Source of the DNA: Hermodice carunculata
Taxonomy: Eukaryota > Annelida > Polychaeta > Eunicida > Amphinomidae
DNA: 64,000 nucleotides
Reading direction: 5' to 3'
Assembly (NCBI GenBank): GCA_964020975.1
Contig: OZ026630.1
Location: forward strand, 61,094,470 to 61,158,469
Part shown: piece by piece, positions 62,793 to 64,000 of the stretch
How positions within the stretch are numbered: the first letter of the stretch is position 1
How the letters are laid out: every line of letters begins with the position of its first letter
Made by a program: the position numbers and the translations under genes
Notes under the pieces: generated by a model
The model's input: only the letters and a program-made list of their open reading frames with translations
The model's database searches: none
Told to the model about the DNA's origin: nothing

Positions 62793-64000
62793 GTAAAGGT
62801 CTGGCTGACAGTGTTTGCTGCACCACAAAAAACCTGTAGAGGCAAAATTTATGGAACTTTTGCTGAATTCTAGCTTTACACTTATGTTATGATCTGCTCA
62901 ACAACATGAAGAAACTCCTGGTGTCATGCTTTGTTGCATGTTGATCTAAAAGGAAGCAGGGTTTTAATACATGTACAGTAGCTTCGCCCCCCCCCCACCC
63001 ACCCACCCAATTTTAAGGCCACCCCAAGGCCAAGTAAAAAAGAAAAGTGACCTTATAAGAAGAATGATCTTACTTTAGATTGGGGAAAGACAACTGGACT
63101 GAAAATTTCATCTGTGCTGCATGATGAGGTGACCTGTATGGAGGGTTACTTTCTTGACACCAATAGGGCAGCCAATGTATATCAATATAATGACAGGAGA
63201 AGTGGAAAGCTGTATTGATGAAAGTAGCAAAGACTAAGGTTTTCAAACTTAACACCATTATACAGCAGCTCTTCCAAATGCATGTGCAAACCTATGACAC
63301 TGCCATTGCAGGAGCAGAATCAAGAGCAGGGCTTGCCATTAAGGCCTTTTTGGTTGTCCGGGACAACCAAATTTTCAGGCAGGACAGCCACAAATATTAG
63401 TCGGTATGGAGATTTAACCCTTTGGTTTATATAGTGTCTATGGAGATTTATTAACCCTTTGGTTGTCCCATATTGTCACATTAGTTGCCTTGGGACAACC
63501 AGCCAAAAATGTTAACGTCGACCCCTGAAGAGTAAAACTACACAGCAAAGTTGTACTTCCTAAATAAATGAAATGGTGCTGAACAGGGAACACTGCTGTG
63601 TAGGCAGTTAGATAGGTTTTGATTTCAGCTTGTATAAGTTGTGATAAATAAAGCCAACTGGGTGTTTTTTTAGGCTGTAGGTTTTGGAGGCTTGCATCAC
63701 TCTTGTTCACTGTAATAATCAAGTCAACATTTATGTTTTCAGGCCGTAGCTTTTGGCTGCCAGCACTGTGTTTGTGCACTGTAGTTTACACCTGTTGTTA
63801 TTTCACTTAGAGTGTTATTTGGCTGTATTCCATGTAACTTGCATGCCTCGTTGAAAGGATTAGTCTGGAATAGATTTGACATATAAACTCATTCATTTAA
63901 TTTCACCGTGTTTTTATTTTTGCATATTTTGCTGATGCTTCAAAACAAACTGTTAAAATAATAACCTGGTGAAAAGATTTCTAACACAGCATGGATAGGA
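62793..64000. other. EFCAB7 intron running off the window
   Basis: A C run with CCCACCC words lies near 62988-63008. TTGTCCGGGACAACCAA at 63352 is a small palindrome whose halves recur near 63455-63500. No further EFCAB7 exon is convincing. Confidence 0.55.
63660..63786. repeat. Two diverged ~65-bp tandem units
   Basis: AGGCTGTAGGTTTTGGAGGC...GTTCACTGTA and AGGCCGTAGCTTTTGGCTGC...GTGCACTGTAG are similar copies. Confidence 0.65.

Noticed and set aside
63730-63790. Possible next EFCAB7 exon after TTTTCAGGCCGTAGC
   Set aside because: The phase fits, but the peptide does not resemble EFCAB7 and the stretch is the second unit of a local tandem repeat.

Overview
Eukaryotic (animal) genomic DNA, AT-rich and intron-rich, with dense young repeats. 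The spliced genes, LINE reverse transcriptases and tandem-core repeats with GACGG-type tails suggest a marine invertebrate (non-vertebrate deuterostome or lophotrochozoan). The sequence alone does not fix the species. A 200-N assembly gap lies at 19176-19375.

Two protein-coding genes run head to head. On the minus strand, seven exons between 35264 and 7897 join in consistent phase. They encode at least about 475 residues (about 512 with a candidate first exon): a polar, basic nuclear-type protein with a Myc-like NLS, Ser-Pro/Thr-Pro sites and a charged helical C-terminal part. I do not recognise the family from sequence. On the plus strand, a gene starting near 42.4 kb encodes the first ~265 residues of EFCAB7, a ciliary EF-hand protein of Hedgehog signalling. 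Its eight coding exons end at 62792 and the gene runs off the right edge. In human, EFCAB7 is head to head with ITGB3BP (CENP-R), so the minus-strand gene may be a diverged CENP-R-like kinetochore gene. That is synteny-based inference only.

Layout: 1-7.9 kb, MITEs, foldbacks and a ~145-bp tandem array; 7.9-35.3 kb, minus-strand gene with introns full of repeats, including a 766-bp foldback, a Helitron-like copy, a 5 x 146-bp array, two abutting palindromes, microsatellite-tailed repeats and a perfect 147-bp palindrome; 35.3-42.5 kb, intergenic region with two LINEs; 42.5-64 kb, EFCAB7, whose first coding intron holds a ~2.7-kb TIR element carrying four RFX/X-box palindromes.

The repeats fall into a few families: (A) 145/146-bp tandem cores; (B) ~146-bp cores with a conserved tail ending at different microsatellites; (C) units with GGACGG tracts ending GGCGGGGGACAACAAGAG; (D) units starting TTTTAGCTCAGC and ending in a hairpin plus CTCTTG/CTCTAG; (E) a Helitron-like family ending in a hairpin plus CTAG; and several TIR MITEs (piggyBac-like, hAT-like). 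No retrovirus-like, LTR or Polinton element was seen.
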